From the NCBI GenBank assembly GCA_900767025.1, contig CAAFXS010000104.1, positions 1-19,482 on the forward strand: a stretch of DNA of 19,482 nucleotides, read 5' to 3'. The stretch's first letter is position 1. Each line of letters opens with the position of its first letter. The position numbers and the translations under genes are program-made. The stretch comes from Clostridia bacterium (GTDB lineage Bacteria > Bacillota > Clostridia > Oscillospirales > Acutalibacteraceae). This document shows positions 1 to 8,373 of the stretch, one piece after another. Below the pieces are notes generated by a model. The model worked only from the letters and a program-made list of their open reading frames with translations, was not told the origin of the DNA and ran no database searches.

Positions 1-91
1 GTGCTGATTTGTTCTTAATCAAGGCACAAAAACGCAGGAATACTTTATGTATTCCGAGTATTTTTAACATAGAGTAAGGGCAAATCAGCCA
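1..91. repeat. Palindrome-rich non-coding element at window edge
   Basis: No gene is visible here. The stretch is dense in inverted repeats. GCTGATTTG (3-11) pairs perfectly with CAAATCAGC (81-89). Inside, GGAATAC (37-43) pairs with GTATTCC (49-55). TACTTTATG (41-49) can instead pair with CATAGAGTA (68-76) using one G-U pair. A local hairpin, GTGC+TGATT (1-9) with AATCA+GCAC (17-27, 2-nt bulge), competes with the outer stem. The element lies beyond the ftsH terminator and runs off the window edge, so its true limits are unknown. It could be a MITE-like or REP-like repeat, or a structured RNA; sequence alone does not decide. Confidence 0.5.
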
Positions 92-137
92 ATTTAAACC
101 ACGGTTCGGATTTCTCTTCGTTGCCTAAAAACAAATA

Positions 138-165
138 TACGGTCACAGCATTTGCCGTGACCGTA
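138..165 (-). terminator. Intrinsic terminator of the rnj-rplI-dnaB-tilS-ftsH operon
   Basis: A perfect 9-bp stem, TACGGTCAC (138-146) with GTGACCGTA (157-165), starts 5 nt past the ftsH stop codon. Read on the minus strand it is followed by a T-rich tract (TATTTGTTTTTAGG). That is the form of a Rho-independent terminator, and it closes the housekeeping operon. Confidence 0.85.
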
Positions 166-169
166 CAAT

Positions 170-2119
170 TTATTCATCGGTATTTTCCGTATCATTCGCA
201 ACCTCTGCTCTGATTTCTTCCTGTGAATCAGCAGTAGAAGTTACATCTTCATTTTCTTCCTCAATAAAGCCGTTTTCAACAAGTGAGCGGAATTCGTCCT
301 TGTCAAGCTTTTCTCTTTCCATAAGATTTACGGCAACAAGCTCAAGCTTATCAAGATGCTCCTTCAAAAGCTCCTCCGTTCGCTTATAAGCCTCCTTGAC
401 AATGCGTGAAACCTCTTCATCAATCTTTGCAGCGGTTTTTTCGGAATAATCCTTAACATGACCGTAATCACGACCAAGGAATACCTCCTGACTGCCTCCG
501 CTGAAATTAATAGGTCCAAGCTCACTGCTCATACCGTACCTTGTAACCATTTCACGAGCAACATTTGTAGCTCTTTCAATGTCGTTTGACGCACCGGTGG
601 AAATATCGCCCATGGTCAGTGCCTCGGCAACTCTGCCGCCCAAAAGAACAACAAGCTCATCAAGCATCTGATTTTTAGAGCTGTAGCTCTTGTCCTCGGA
701 AGGCAAGCTCATTGTGTAACCGCCTGCCATACCTCTCGGAATAATGCTGATTTCGTGAACATCGTCCTGACTTTCGAGATAATAGGTTGCTATTGCGTGA
801 CCTGCCTCGTGGTAAGCGGTAAGCTTAACCTCGTTATCAGACATTTTATGGGATTTCTTTTCAGTACCCATAATTACCTTAAGCATAGCCTCCTGAATTT
901 CAGTGCGTGTAATTGCTTTATATTTTTTCCTTGCCGCAAGGAGTGCAGCCTCGTTCATAAGATTTTCAAGGTCGGCACCAACAAAGCCGATAGTGCCCTT
1001 TGCAACATCCTTAAGGTCAACATCCGGTGCAAGAGGCTTGTTTCTTGAATGAACCTTGAGGATTTCCTCTCTGCCCTTGGTATCGGGTCTGCCAACAGTA
1101 ACCTGCCTGTCAAATCTTCCGGGACGGAGAAGAGCAGGATCGAGAACATCGGGTCTGTTGGTTGCGGCGATGATTATAACACCCTCATTAACACCAAAGC
1201 CGTCCATTTCAACAAGGAGCTGGTTAAGTGTCTGCTCACGCTCGTCGTTACCGCCGCCCATACCGGCGCCTCTCTGTCTGCCTACGGCATCAATTTCGTC
1301 AATAAAAATAATTGACGGTGACTTTTTCTTTGCCTGGTCAAAAAGGTCACGGACTCTTGATGCACCGACACCGACATACATTTCAACAAAATCGGAGCCT
1401 GAAATTGAAAGGAACGGTGCGCCTGCCTCACCGGCTACTGCTCGTGCAAGCAAGGTTTTACCTGTACCCGGAGGTCCTACAAGGAGCACGCCTTTAGGTA
1501 TCCTTGCGCCTAAAGCGGTGAACCTGTCAGGCTCTTTAAGAAATTCAACAAGCTCCTCAAGCTCTGCCTTTTCCTCGTCACAGCCTGCAACATCCTTAAA
1601 GGTTGTCTTTCTTTTTTCGTCCTCTTCAAGATTTTTGGTTCTTATTCTGCCAAATCCCAAAGTTCTGTTTGTTTCATTGCTCATCATGCCATTCATTTTT
1701 TTGAAGGCATAAAAACCGAGGCCGAAAATTGCAACAAGCATCAGCAGGCTTGGAATCATACTTACAAGCCATGTACTTGAGGTGCCCTTAAGATAGTCAT
1801 ATGTTATCTGATTATCGGGATTAGCGTCGTTATATTCCGTAACCTCGTCCCTGATATCATCAAGGAAATAAGCAACATTGGGCACGGAATATTTATTTTC
1901 TTTTTTCGGCTCGGCAAAGGTTTTGTAAACAAGATTACCGCTTGACAGGTCAAGTGTAAAATCCGATATTTCATTGTTTTCAAACATTGCAACAATCTCT
2001 GAATATTTTGTATCAACCTTTGTTTGCTGATTTGCAAAGAACACTATTGACACTATCAGCATAGCAAAAATCAATACATATATAACCAAAGACTGCCAAT
2101 TTTTAGCCGATTTTTTCAT
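170..2119 (-). CDS. ftsH: ATP-dependent zinc metalloprotease FtsH
   Basis: Membrane-anchored AAA+ protease that extracts and degrades misfolded membrane proteins and short-lived regulators as a hexamer. The 649-residue product shows an N-terminal membrane segment (about 11-29), an extracytoplasmic domain, and a second membrane segment (about 118-138). The AAA+ module has Walker A GPPGTGKT (215-222), Walker B IIFIDEID (270-277) and the arginine-finger region LRPGRFDR (331-338). The M41 peptidase has HEAGH (437-441) and a likely third zinc ligand, Asp513, in STGASND. The tail is acidic. Length and domain order are normal for the family. The start has a strong GGAGG seven bases upstream, lying inside the last codons of tilS, so the two genes are probably translationally linked. 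It is the last gene of its operon. Confidence 0.97.
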   Translation of the reverse strand: MKKSAKNWQSLVIYVLIFAMLIVSIVFFANQQTKVDTKYSEIVAMFENNEISDFTLDLSSGNLVYKTFAEPKKENKYSVPNVAYFLDDIRDEVTEYNDANPDNQITYDYLKGTSSTWLVSMIPSLLMLVAIFGLGFYAFKKMNGMMSNETNRTLGFGRIRTKNLEEDEKRKTTFKDVAGCDEEKAELEELVEFLKEPDRFTALGARIPKGVLLVGPPGTGKTLLARAVAGEAGAPFLSISGSDFVEMYVGVGASRVRDLFDQAKKKSPSIIFIDEIDAVGRQRGAGMGGGNDEREQTLNQLLVEMDGFGVNEGVIIIAATNRPDVLDPALLRPGRFDRQVTVGRPDTKGREEILKVHSRNKPLAPDVDLKDVAKGTIGFVGADLENLMNEAALLAARKKYKAITRTEIQEAMLKVIMGTEKKSHKMSDNEVKLTAYHEAGHAIATYYLESQDDVHEISIIPRGMAGGYTMSLPSEDKSYSSKNQMLDELVVLLGGRVAEALTMGDISTGASNDIERATNVAREMVTRYGMSSELGPINFSGGSQEVFLGRDYGHVKDYSEKTAAKIDEEVSRIVKEAYKRTEELLKEHLDKLELVAVNLMEREKLDKDEFRSLVENGFIEEENEDVTSTADSQEEIRAEVANDTENTDE

Positions 2120-2122
2120 TAT

Positions 2123-3400
2123 TTATCCTCCATAAGATAATCTTACAGTCAGCACCCTTTCGGTTGAACGAGTCACTGCAACCCGCTCATCAACGCAGTA
2201 GGGCACAACACCGATTACGCCAAGGTCATCGGCAATAACAGGAACCGACTCCCTATTTTCAATCGGTATGCAAAGCTCGTTAAATAGCTTTTTCAGTGAT
2301 TTTGTACAGTTTCTGCCTGTAGGCTTTACGGTATCCCCTGCCATTCTGCTCCTGACAGTGATACTGCCGACTATTTTATCACAGTCACAGTAAAAATCAA
2401 TATTATTTGTGTTAAATTCATTAATATTTAAAATTTTGCAGTCATAAGAAAACTCGCATATTTCCTTTGAAAAATCCGCAAGCCTTAAATATTTTTTATT
2501 CGACACTGCAAAAAGATTGCCTGAAAGCTGAACTCTGCCGGGCTTTTCGATTAGCTGACATACTAAATCAATATGCTTTCTGTCCGTTTGAATGTTATTG
2601 ACCGACAGGTATTTTATGATAACATTTTTCCTCATAAATCCATTTAGATTTGAAAAAAAATCTATTGAAAGACAGTCGTTATCACAAGCTTCGGCAAATG
2701 CTTTGTCGGTAATTTCTTCCAAATATCCGTATGCACCGCAGAAATCCTCAATAAATTCACTGAAATGCTTTTGGTAATCACAGTTAAGTGAATTCAAAAC
2801 AGGTAAAACATTGTTTCTTATTTTATTTCTGCTGTAATCGTCGGAATTATTTGTACTGTCAACACGGTAAGGTATATCATTATTATCGCAATAATCTCGG
2901 ATATCCGAAGAACTGATTTCAATAAGAGGTCTGATTATTTTATCACGGCAGGGCGGAATACCGCACACGCCCTTAATGCCAGTACCTCTTGCCATTCTGA
3001 AAAGCACGGTTTCGATATTATCTGTCAGATTATGAGCCGTGGCAATTTTGTCACAGGGAATTGAGTTGAAGAATTCATACCGTTTTTTTCGTGAATATTC
3101 TTCAACGCCCATACCTGCTTTTTCAGCCTCGTCCACAGCATTAATCGACAGCAGATTAAATTCAATACCGTTTTTTTCGCAGTAATCCTTTACGAACCCT
3201 GCGTCGCCTAACGATTCTTCACCCCTGATGCCGTGTTCAATATGGGCAACCTTTAGGGTAATTCCTAATTCCCGAGCATTTTCGTTAAAATAATTCAGCA
3301 AAAGCATTGAATCAGCTCCGCCGGAAACGCCCACAAGAACTGTATCGCCCGCAGAAATCATATTAAATTTTTCAATAGTTTTGGTAATACGGTTATTCAT
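2123..3400 (-). CDS. tilS: tRNA(Ile)-lysidine synthase TilS
   Basis: ATP-dependent enzyme that converts C34 of the CAU-anticodon tRNA(Ile) to lysidine, so that it reads AUA and charges with isoleucine; essential in most bacteria. With the start chosen here the product is 425 residues. The PP-loop motif SGGADS is at 26-31, followed by the N-type ATP pyrophosphatase domain (HIEHGIRGEES, then TAHNLTDNIETVLFRMARGTG). The C-terminal substrate-binding domain ends with KKLFNELCIP and the VIADDLGVIGVVP region. An upstream in-frame start at 3445 is possible but would extend far into dnaB. ATG at 3400 overlaps the dnaB stop by 8 nt and matches the family N terminus. No good Shine-Dalgarno is seen, so translation probably depends on coupling to dnaB. 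The usual Bacillota neighbour hpt is absent between tilS and ftsH. Confidence 0.93.
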   Translation of the reverse strand: MNNRITKTIEKFNMISAGDTVLVGVSGGADSMLLLNYFNENARELGITLKVAHIEHGIRGEESLGDAGFVKDYCEKNGIEFNLLSINAVDEAEKAGMGVEEYSRKKRYEFFNSIPCDKIATAHNLTDNIETVLFRMARGTGIKGVCGIPPCRDKIIRPLIEISSSDIRDYCDNNDIPYRVDSTNNSDDYSRNKIRNNVLPVLNSLNCDYQKHFSEFIEDFCGAYGYLEEITDKAFAEACDNDCLSIDFFSNLNGFMRKNVIIKYLSVNNIQTDRKHIDLVCQLIEKPGRVQLSGNLFAVSNKKYLRLADFSKEICEFSYDCKILNINEFNTNNIDFYCDCDKIVGSITVRSRMAGDTVKPTGRNCTKSLKKLFNELCIPIENRESVPVIADDLGVIGVVPYCVDERVAVTRSTERVLTVRLSYGG

Positions 3401-4760
3401 AATGCGATTTATCAATGGACCTGAAGCGTGTAAACTCCTTGTCAAAGGTTAACTCAATGGAAGCGGTTGCGCCGTGACGGTTTTTGGCTATAATAAGCTC
3501 CGTCTTGTTGGCGTCAATATCATCCTGCTTGTCCTCGTCAACATCATTTCTGTAATAATCTTCACGGTAAAGGAATAATACAATATCAGCATCCTGCTCA
3601 ATTGAGCCTGACTCACGAAGGTCTGCAAGCTGAGGACGGTGGTTTTTGCCGTGTCCCTCTGTACCTCTTGAAAGCTGTGCACAGCAGATAACCGGTATAT
3701 TCAAATCCTTTGCCATCATTTTAAGGCTTCGGGTGATTTCGGAAACCTCCTGAACACGGTTTTCTTTCTTCGATGCAGAGGAAATAAGACCAAGGTAGTC
3801 AATGATTACACAGTCAACATTTTTCATTCTGCGTATTCTTGACTTAATCTCCGGCACGGTAATAGCCGAGGTATCGTCAAGATAAAGCTCAACATCATTA
3901 AACTGACCTGCTGCGTTGCCAAGCCTAACCCACTCGTCATTGGTTAACTCGCCTGTTTTAAGCTTTTGAGATTCAACGCCTGCCTGAGCAGAAAGTATTC
4001 TTGCAGCAAGCTGAGCCTTCGTCATTTCAAGGCTGAACACAACGCATTTCTTTCGTGCGTTCATAGAAATATTTTGGGCAAGATTCAGCGCAAAGCTGGT
4101 TTTACCCATTGCAGGTCTTGCACCGATAAGAATTAAATCGGATTTGTTAAGACCTGTTAAGTACTTGTCAAGCATACCGAAGCCGGAGGGTATACCCTTA
4201 TATTTTTCCTTGTCCTCACCGGTAATCTGTGCAAGGTTATTATAAACATCGTTAACAATAATTTCACTGATTTTTGTAGGTCCGTTCTTTTCCTTGCCCT
4301 GACGAATGTTATAAATCATCTGCTCGGCACGGTCAAGAATTGCCGACGCGTCAGCCTCACCGCCTGTTGCCTGGTCGATAATTTCGGTAGAAACAGTAAC
4401 AAGTGAACGCAGATAATACTGCTCCTTAACTATTTTTACATAGTATTCAATATTAGCGGTGGACGGAACACTCTGTGCAAGCTGCATCAGGTATTCCCTG
4501 CCGCCTGCACTGTCATAATGACCCTCTTTTGTGAGAGCATCGGCAATAATAACAGGGTCAATAGCCTTTGAATTTGTATACATCAGCATCATTGCACTGA
4601 ATATTGCCTTGTGCTGAGGAAGATAAAACGCCTCTGCGTTAATATCCGCAACTGCAACCTCCATACAAGCAGGGTCAATAAGTATTGAACCCAAAACAGA
4701 CTGCTCTGCCTCAAGATTATAGGGCATTACAACATTGCCCGAAATATTAGCCTCTGCCAT
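3393..4760 (-). CDS. dnaB: Replicative DNA helicase DnaB
   Basis: Hexameric 5'-3' helicase that unwinds DNA at the replication fork and interacts with primase (called DnaC in Bacillus subtilis). The 455-residue protein has the N-terminal all-alpha domain (PYNLEAEQSVLGSILID near 13-29) and a linker. The RecA-like domain has Walker A GARPAMGKT (213-221), Walker B CVIIDYL (317-323) and the conserved QLSRGTE and LADLRESGSIEQDAD motifs near the C terminus. Length is typical and no intein interrupts the P-loop. A GGAGG eight bases before the ATG sits in the last codons of rplI. The rplI-dnaB order is a conserved Bacillota arrangement. Confidence 0.97.
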   Translation of the reverse strand: MAEANISGNVVMPYNLEAEQSVLGSILIDPACMEVAVADINAEAFYLPQHKAIFSAMMLMYTNSKAIDPVIIADALTKEGHYDSAGGREYLMQLAQSVPSTANIEYYVKIVKEQYYLRSLVTVSTEIIDQATGGEADASAILDRAEQMIYNIRQGKEKNGPTKISEIIVNDVYNNLAQITGEDKEKYKGIPSGFGMLDKYLTGLNKSDLILIGARPAMGKTSFALNLAQNISMNARKKCVVFSLEMTKAQLAARILSAQAGVESQKLKTGELTNDEWVRLGNAAGQFNDVELYLDDTSAITVPEIKSRIRRMKNVDCVIIDYLGLISSASKKENRVQEVSEITRSLKMMAKDLNIPVICCAQLSRGTEGHGKNHRPQLADLRESGSIEQDADIVLFLYREDYYRNDVDEDKQDDIDANKTELIIAKNRHGATASIELTFDKEFTRFRSIDKSHYE

Positions 4761-4763
4761 AGC

Positions 4764-5207
4764 TTAAGCCTCCGATACCTGAACAAACACCTTTGCAGAT
4801 ATGCCCTGATACACCTTAATTTCAGCCTCAACAGTACCGAAGGATTTAATATCCTCCATTACTATTTTCCTTTTATCAATATCAACGCCAAGCTCGTCTT
4901 TAATCTGCTTTGAAACATCCTTTGAGGTAACGGAGCCGAAAAGCTTTCCGTTAGCGCCTGCCTTTGCCTTAAGCTTAAAAGTTTTACCGTTAAGCTTATC
5001 TGCGGTTGCCTGAGCAGCCTTAAGCTCCTCTGCCTTATGGAATTTTTTTGCAGACTCCTTGTTGTTAAATTCATTCATTGCCGAGGCATTTGCCTCAATG
5101 GCAAGTCCCTTTGGGAAAAGGAAATTCCTTGCGTAACCGTCAGATGCGTTTACAAGTTCACCTTTTTTTCCCAAGCCTTTAACATCCTGCTTTAATATTA
5201 CTTTCAT
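4764..5207 (-). CDS. rplI: 50S ribosomal protein L9
   Basis: Large-subunit ribosomal protein that binds 23S rRNA near the base of the L1 stalk and helps maintain reading-frame fidelity. The 147-residue product begins with the L9 signature (MKVILKQDVKGLGKKG, then DGYARNFLFPKGLA). A charged helical linker follows, then the C-terminal domain (GKLFGSVTSKD, IKSFGTVEAEIKV). The length is normal. AGGAG lies seven bases before the ATG, and only 10 nt separate it from the upstream RNase J stop. It is the second gene of the minus-strand operon. Confidence 0.97.
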   Translation of the reverse strand: MKVILKQDVKGLGKKGELVNASDGYARNFLFPKGLAIEANASAMNEFNNKESAKKFHKAEELKAAQATADKLNGKTFKLKAKAGANGKLFGSVTSKDVSKQIKDELGVDIDKRKIVMEDIKSFGTVEAEIKVYQGISAKVFVQVSEA

Positions 5208-5217
5208 AACTATTCTC

Positions 5218-6993
5218 CTATATCTCCATTAAAATCGGTAAAATCATCGGACTGCGCTTTGTCTTTTCATACATAAGCTTTGAAATTTCATCACGAAGCC
5301 TTGTTTTAACCGAATTCCAATCACGGTATTTTTTATCATAGCTGTCATCAATTACCTTGCTTGCCAGCTCTCTTGCACTCTTCATCAGAGCTTCATTTTC
5401 CTTAACATACACAAAGCCCCTTGAAACAATATCGGGTCCGCTGACAACATAACCGCTTGAACCGTCAATGGTAGCAACAACGATAATAAGTCCGTCTCTT
5501 GAAAGGTGCTTTCTGTCATTAAGAACAATGTTTCCAACATCACCAACGCCGATACCGTCAACATAAACCTCTCCGGCGGTAACATTTTCAACCTTTTTGA
5601 TTTCATCCTCATCAAGCTGAATACAGTCGCCGATATTACCGATATAAATATTATCCTTATCAATGCCAACAGCCTCGGCAAGCCGTGCGTGCTTTTGCAG
5701 GTGCTTTTGCTCGCCGTGAACCGGTATGAAAAACTTAGGCTTAACAAGACCCATCATAAGCTTAAGCTCTTCCTGACAGGCGTGGCCCGAGGTGTGAACA
5801 TCGTACATTTTTTCGTATATTACCTCAATACCGCTTTTCATTAATGCGTTAACAACATTACCCACCATTTTTTCATTACCCGGAATAGGCGTTGCGGAAA
5901 TAATAACATAGTCGTTAGGTGTAAGGCTGACCTTTCTGTGCTCACCGAATGCCATTTTAGTAAGTGCCGACATAGGCTCGCCCTGTGAGCCTGTGGTAAT
6001 AATTACAAGCTTCTCGTCGGGATAGCTCCTGATTGCACCGATATCAATTAATATCTTTTCAGGCACATTAAGATAGCCAAGCTCTGCACCAACGCTAACA
6101 AGGTTTTCAAGGCTTCTGCCGATAACGGCAACCTTTCTTCCTCTTGATGCGGCAACATCCATTATCTGCTGAACACGGTGAATGTTTGATGCAAAGGTTG
6201 CAACAACAATTCTTTTGTTACCTGCTTTTCTAAACAGGGTTTCAAAGGAATCGCCCACAATTTTTTCACTTGCCGTATAGCCCTGTCTTTCGGCATTTGT
6301 TGAATCGGACAAAAGTGCAAGCACGCCTTTTTTGCCGTATTCTGCAAATCTGGGCAAATCAATCATATCGCCGTCAACAGGTGTTGTGTCAATTTTAAAG
6401 TCACCGGTTTGAATAATAATTCCTGCAGGGCATTTGATTGCAAGGCCGACTGCATCGGGAATTGAATGGTTAACATGGATAAGCTCAATATTAAATGAGC
6501 CTAATGTTATGTTATCCCTTGGTTTGATTTCAACAAGCTTTGCAGACCTGAGTAATCCGTGCTCCTCAAGCTTGCCCTTGATAAGTCCTATTGTAAGCTT
6601 TGTTGCATAAATAGGAATATTCACCTTTTTAAGAAGGTATGCAAGACCTCCTATATGGTCCTCGTGGCCGTGGGTGATAATAATTCCCTTGATTTTTTCA
6701 GCATTATTCTCAACATAAGTAAAATCGGGAATTACCAAATCAACGCCGGGTAAATCCGAGTCCGGAAAAGCAAGACCGCAGTCAACAATGAACATATCAT
6801 TTTTGTACTGATAAAGGGTCATATTTTTTCCTATTTCGTTCATACCGCCTAAAAAGGCTATACGAACAATCTCTTTAGCCTTTGGAGGCTGAAGAGCTTT
6901 TTTATTGGAGACCTTACGGTAAGTTACATAACGCTTTTTGGAATTCCGTTTTCCTGCGGCGTTCTTACCGTTCTGTCTATTTTGATTTGTCAT
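5218..6993 (-). CDS. rnj: Ribonuclease J (metallo-beta-lactamase/beta-CASP)
   Basis: Bifunctional endoribonuclease and 5'-3' exoribonuclease for mRNA decay and rRNA maturation in Bacillota. With the chosen start the product is 591 residues. It has a lysine/arginine-rich N-terminal extension of about 40 residues, likely RNA-binding or disordered. The metallo-beta-lactamase domain carries the zinc motif HGHEDH (108-113). The beta-CASP domain follows, and later motifs include DSTNAER, TGSQGEPMSAL, TSGHACQEE and the IPVHGE histidine region. An in-frame start at 7026 exists, but GGAGG lies seven bases before ATG 6993, which decides the start. It is the first gene of the operon, behind a strong promoter. 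J1 versus J2 cannot be assigned, and only one copy is present in the window. Confidence 0.95.
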   Translation of the reverse strand: MTNQNRQNGKNAAGKRNSKKRYVTYRKVSNKKALQPPKAKEIVRIAFLGGMNEIGKNMTLYQYKNDMFIVDCGLAFPDSDLPGVDLVIPDFTYVENNAEKIKGIIITHGHEDHIGGLAYLLKKVNIPIYATKLTIGLIKGKLEEHGLLRSAKLVEIKPRDNITLGSFNIELIHVNHSIPDAVGLAIKCPAGIIIQTGDFKIDTTPVDGDMIDLPRFAEYGKKGVLALLSDSTNAERQGYTASEKIVGDSFETLFRKAGNKRIVVATFASNIHRVQQIMDVAASRGRKVAVIGRSLENLVSVGAELGYLNVPEKILIDIGAIRSYPDEKLVIITTGSQGEPMSALTKMAFGEHRKVSLTPNDYVIISATPIPGNEKMVGNVVNALMKSGIEVIYEKMYDVHTSGHACQEELKLMMGLVKPKFFIPVHGEQKHLQKHARLAEAVGIDKDNIYIGNIGDCIQLDEDEIKKVENVTAGEVYVDGIGVGDVGNIVLNDRKHLSRDGLIIVVATIDGSSGYVVSGPDIVSRGFVYVKENEALMKSARELASKVIDDSYDKKYRDWNSVKTRLRDEISKLMYEKTKRSPMILPILMEI

Positions 6994-7040
6994 TAAATAA
7001 CCTCCGTAATGTATTTTTCCGTCCATAATTAATTGTTACT

Positions 7041-7069
7041 ATAGTAAACCATAATTTTTCCGTTGTCAA
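7041..7069 (-). promoter_or_regulatory. Promoter of the rnj operon, with a palindrome over the -10
   Basis: On the minus strand, TTGACA (7064-7069) and TACTAT (7041-7046) are separated by exactly 17 bp. The predicted leader is roughly 40 nt, ending at the RNase J start at 6993. A perfect 12-bp palindrome, TTACTATAGTAA (7036-7047), covers the -10 box and could be an operator. Confidence 0.8.
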
Positions 7070-7081
7070 GAAGCCTATATA

Positions 7082-7110
7082 TTGATTATTGCCAAAATTA
7101 GTGGTAAAAT
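7082..7110 (+). promoter_or_regulatory. Probable rnhA promoter
   Basis: TTGATT (7082-7087) and TAAAAT (7105-7110) are spaced by 17 bp on the plus strand, and rnhA begins 28 bp further on. The ribosome binding site GAGG is at 7130-7133. The promoter diverges from that of the RNase J operon. Confidence 0.6.
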
Positions 7111-7138
7111 ATCTTAAAATAATAATTTTGAGGTTGCT

Positions 7139-7573
7139 ATGAAAAAAATTGATATTTACACAGACGGCGCCTGCAGCGGTAATCCCGGCAAAGGCGGCTG
7201 GGGCGCAGTGCTTGTTTATAACAGTGTTGAAAAGGAGCTTTCCGGCGGTGAGGACAACACAACCAACAACCGTATGGAGCTAACCGCCGTAATATCCGCC
7301 CTTAACGCTTTGAAAGAACCCTGTGAGGTTACACTGACTACGGACTCAAAGTATGTCTGCGACGCAGTGGAAAAGGGTTGGGTTTACGGTTGGAAGAAAA
7401 ACGGATGGAAAAAAGCCGACAAAAAGCCTGCGCTTAATGTTGATTTGTGGGAAATGCTTTTGCCGTTACTTGAAAAGCATAAGGTTAATTTTGTTTGGGT
7501 AAAGGGTCACAACGGCCATCCCTATAACGAACGGTGCGACAGGCTTGCAGTAGATTATTATCTCAACTCATAA
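7139..7573 (+). CDS. rnhA: Ribonuclease HI
   Basis: Endonuclease that cleaves the RNA strand of RNA-DNA hybrids, acting on R-loops and replication primers. The 144-residue protein has the complete type 1 active site: Asp9 in YTDGACSGNPG, Glu47 in NNRMELTA, Asp69 in TTDSKYV and Asp134 in NERCDRLA. The catalytic loop histidine His124 is in VKGHNGH, and a basic Trp-rich handle region (81-96) resembles that of E. coli RNase HI. Length and residue spacing match the classic enzyme. The last 11 nt overlap the 3' end of the convergent acyltransferase-family gene, leaving no room for an intergenic terminator. Confidence 0.95.
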   Translation: MKKIDIYTDGACSGNPGKGGWGAVLVYNSVEKELSGGEDNTTNNRMELTAVISALNALKEPCEVTLTTDSKYVCDAVEKGWVYGWKKNGWKKADKKPALNVDLWEMLLPLLEKHKVNFVWVKGHNGHPYNERCDRLAVDYYLNS

Positions 7574-8372
7574 GCTCAAGCTTGTCAATATACCCTATTC
7601 CAATACCAAGCTTATTACCGCCGAGGATAAATTCCTTGGCGTTTTTTTGCAGTGTTGTATTTTCGGGGTAGTTTTTCTTAATAATTTTGTGCTTACCGAA
7701 AATTCTTTCAATTGCCTGAAACTGAATAGGCTTTGATACAGGTATATCAAACATTGATGAAAACTGCATAATATTGCTTGACGCATCCATAAACTGATAG
7801 TTTTCTCCGTACAAAAGCCAGCTTTCACAGAAAAAGTATCTGAAATTATAATCCGGGAAATATTTTTCAAAAAAATCAACAGCCTGCTTTACGGAAGCAA
7901 GACAGTCACTGTAAATCAGTTTTTCACCCTGGGGAATGTGAATATAGATAACATCTTCGCCGCAGTCAAAGGGAAAAAGACTGTAATCAATCAGCCTACT
8001 GTTGCATTTAAAAAACTGAAACTGAAGCCTGCCAAGCCTAAAAAGCTCGCAGTTAAGATGGTTTTTTATCCAGCCAATATTTTTAAGTCCCCTGTTGCCG
8101 TTGTTTTCGCACCATATTTCAATATCACCCATAGTATCAAAAAATATCTTTTCGGGTATGCCCAGGGACTGATATTTCAATTTTGTATACTCTGCTGTTT
8201 TAAGGGCAACGGCAAGCTTCATTAAATCATTTTTGTTTTTAAGGCAGGAAAAATCACCGTTTCTGCATTTTTCGGCAAGTAAATCAATTTTAGCCTTGTC
8301 CTTACGGGCAAGGCTTATTAGTTTATCCTTTAATTCACTTTCAAAATTAAGCTTTTCAATTAAATCAATCAT
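7563..8372 (-). CDS. GNAT-like acyltransferase-family protein
   Basis: The 269-residue soluble protein resembles the two-domain family annotated as acyltransferase (NAT_N plus GNAT_C) in actinobacteria and clostridia. What I see is a helical N-terminal half (about 1-85), then a C-terminal half with LGRLQFQF (113-120), IHIPQGEKL (144-152), a helix ending VDFFEKYFPDY, CESWLL (172-177) and SSNIMQF (188-194). These are the order and motifs I recall for that family; the identification is by recognition, not by search. Substrate and acyl donor are unknown. The start at 8372 leaves 1 nt after the preceding stop, so translation is probably coupled to the membrane-protein gene. An in-frame start at 8471 would overlap that gene by nearly 100 bp and is less likely. 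Confidence 0.7.
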   Translation of the reverse strand: MIDLIEKLNFESELKDKLISLARKDKAKIDLLAEKCRNGDFSCLKNKNDLMKLAVALKTAEYTKLKYQSLGIPEKIFFDTMGDIEIWCENNGNRGLKNIGWIKNHLNCELFRLGRLQFQFFKCNSRLIDYSLFPFDCGEDVIYIHIPQGEKLIYSDCLASVKQAVDFFEKYFPDYNFRYFFCESWLLYGENYQFMDASSNIMQFSSMFDIPVSKPIQFQAIERIFGKHKIIKKNYPENTTLQKNAKEFILGGNKLGIGIGYIDKLELMS

Positions 8373-8373
8373 A

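Noticed and set aside
1056..1712. Plus-strand open frame of 218 codons opposite ftsH
   Set aside because: It is antisense to the conserved AAA+ domain of FtsH, with Ser/Pro-rich composition typical of a mirrored frame and no family resemblance.
3401..3445. Upstream extension of tilS to an in-frame start at 3445
   Set aside because: The extra 15 residues lie inside the dnaB coding end and are not part of the TilS family N terminus; the 8-nt overlap start at 3400 is more plausible.
6994..7026. Upstream start for RNase J at 7026
   Set aside because: A strong GGAGG is placed correctly only for the ATG at 6993.
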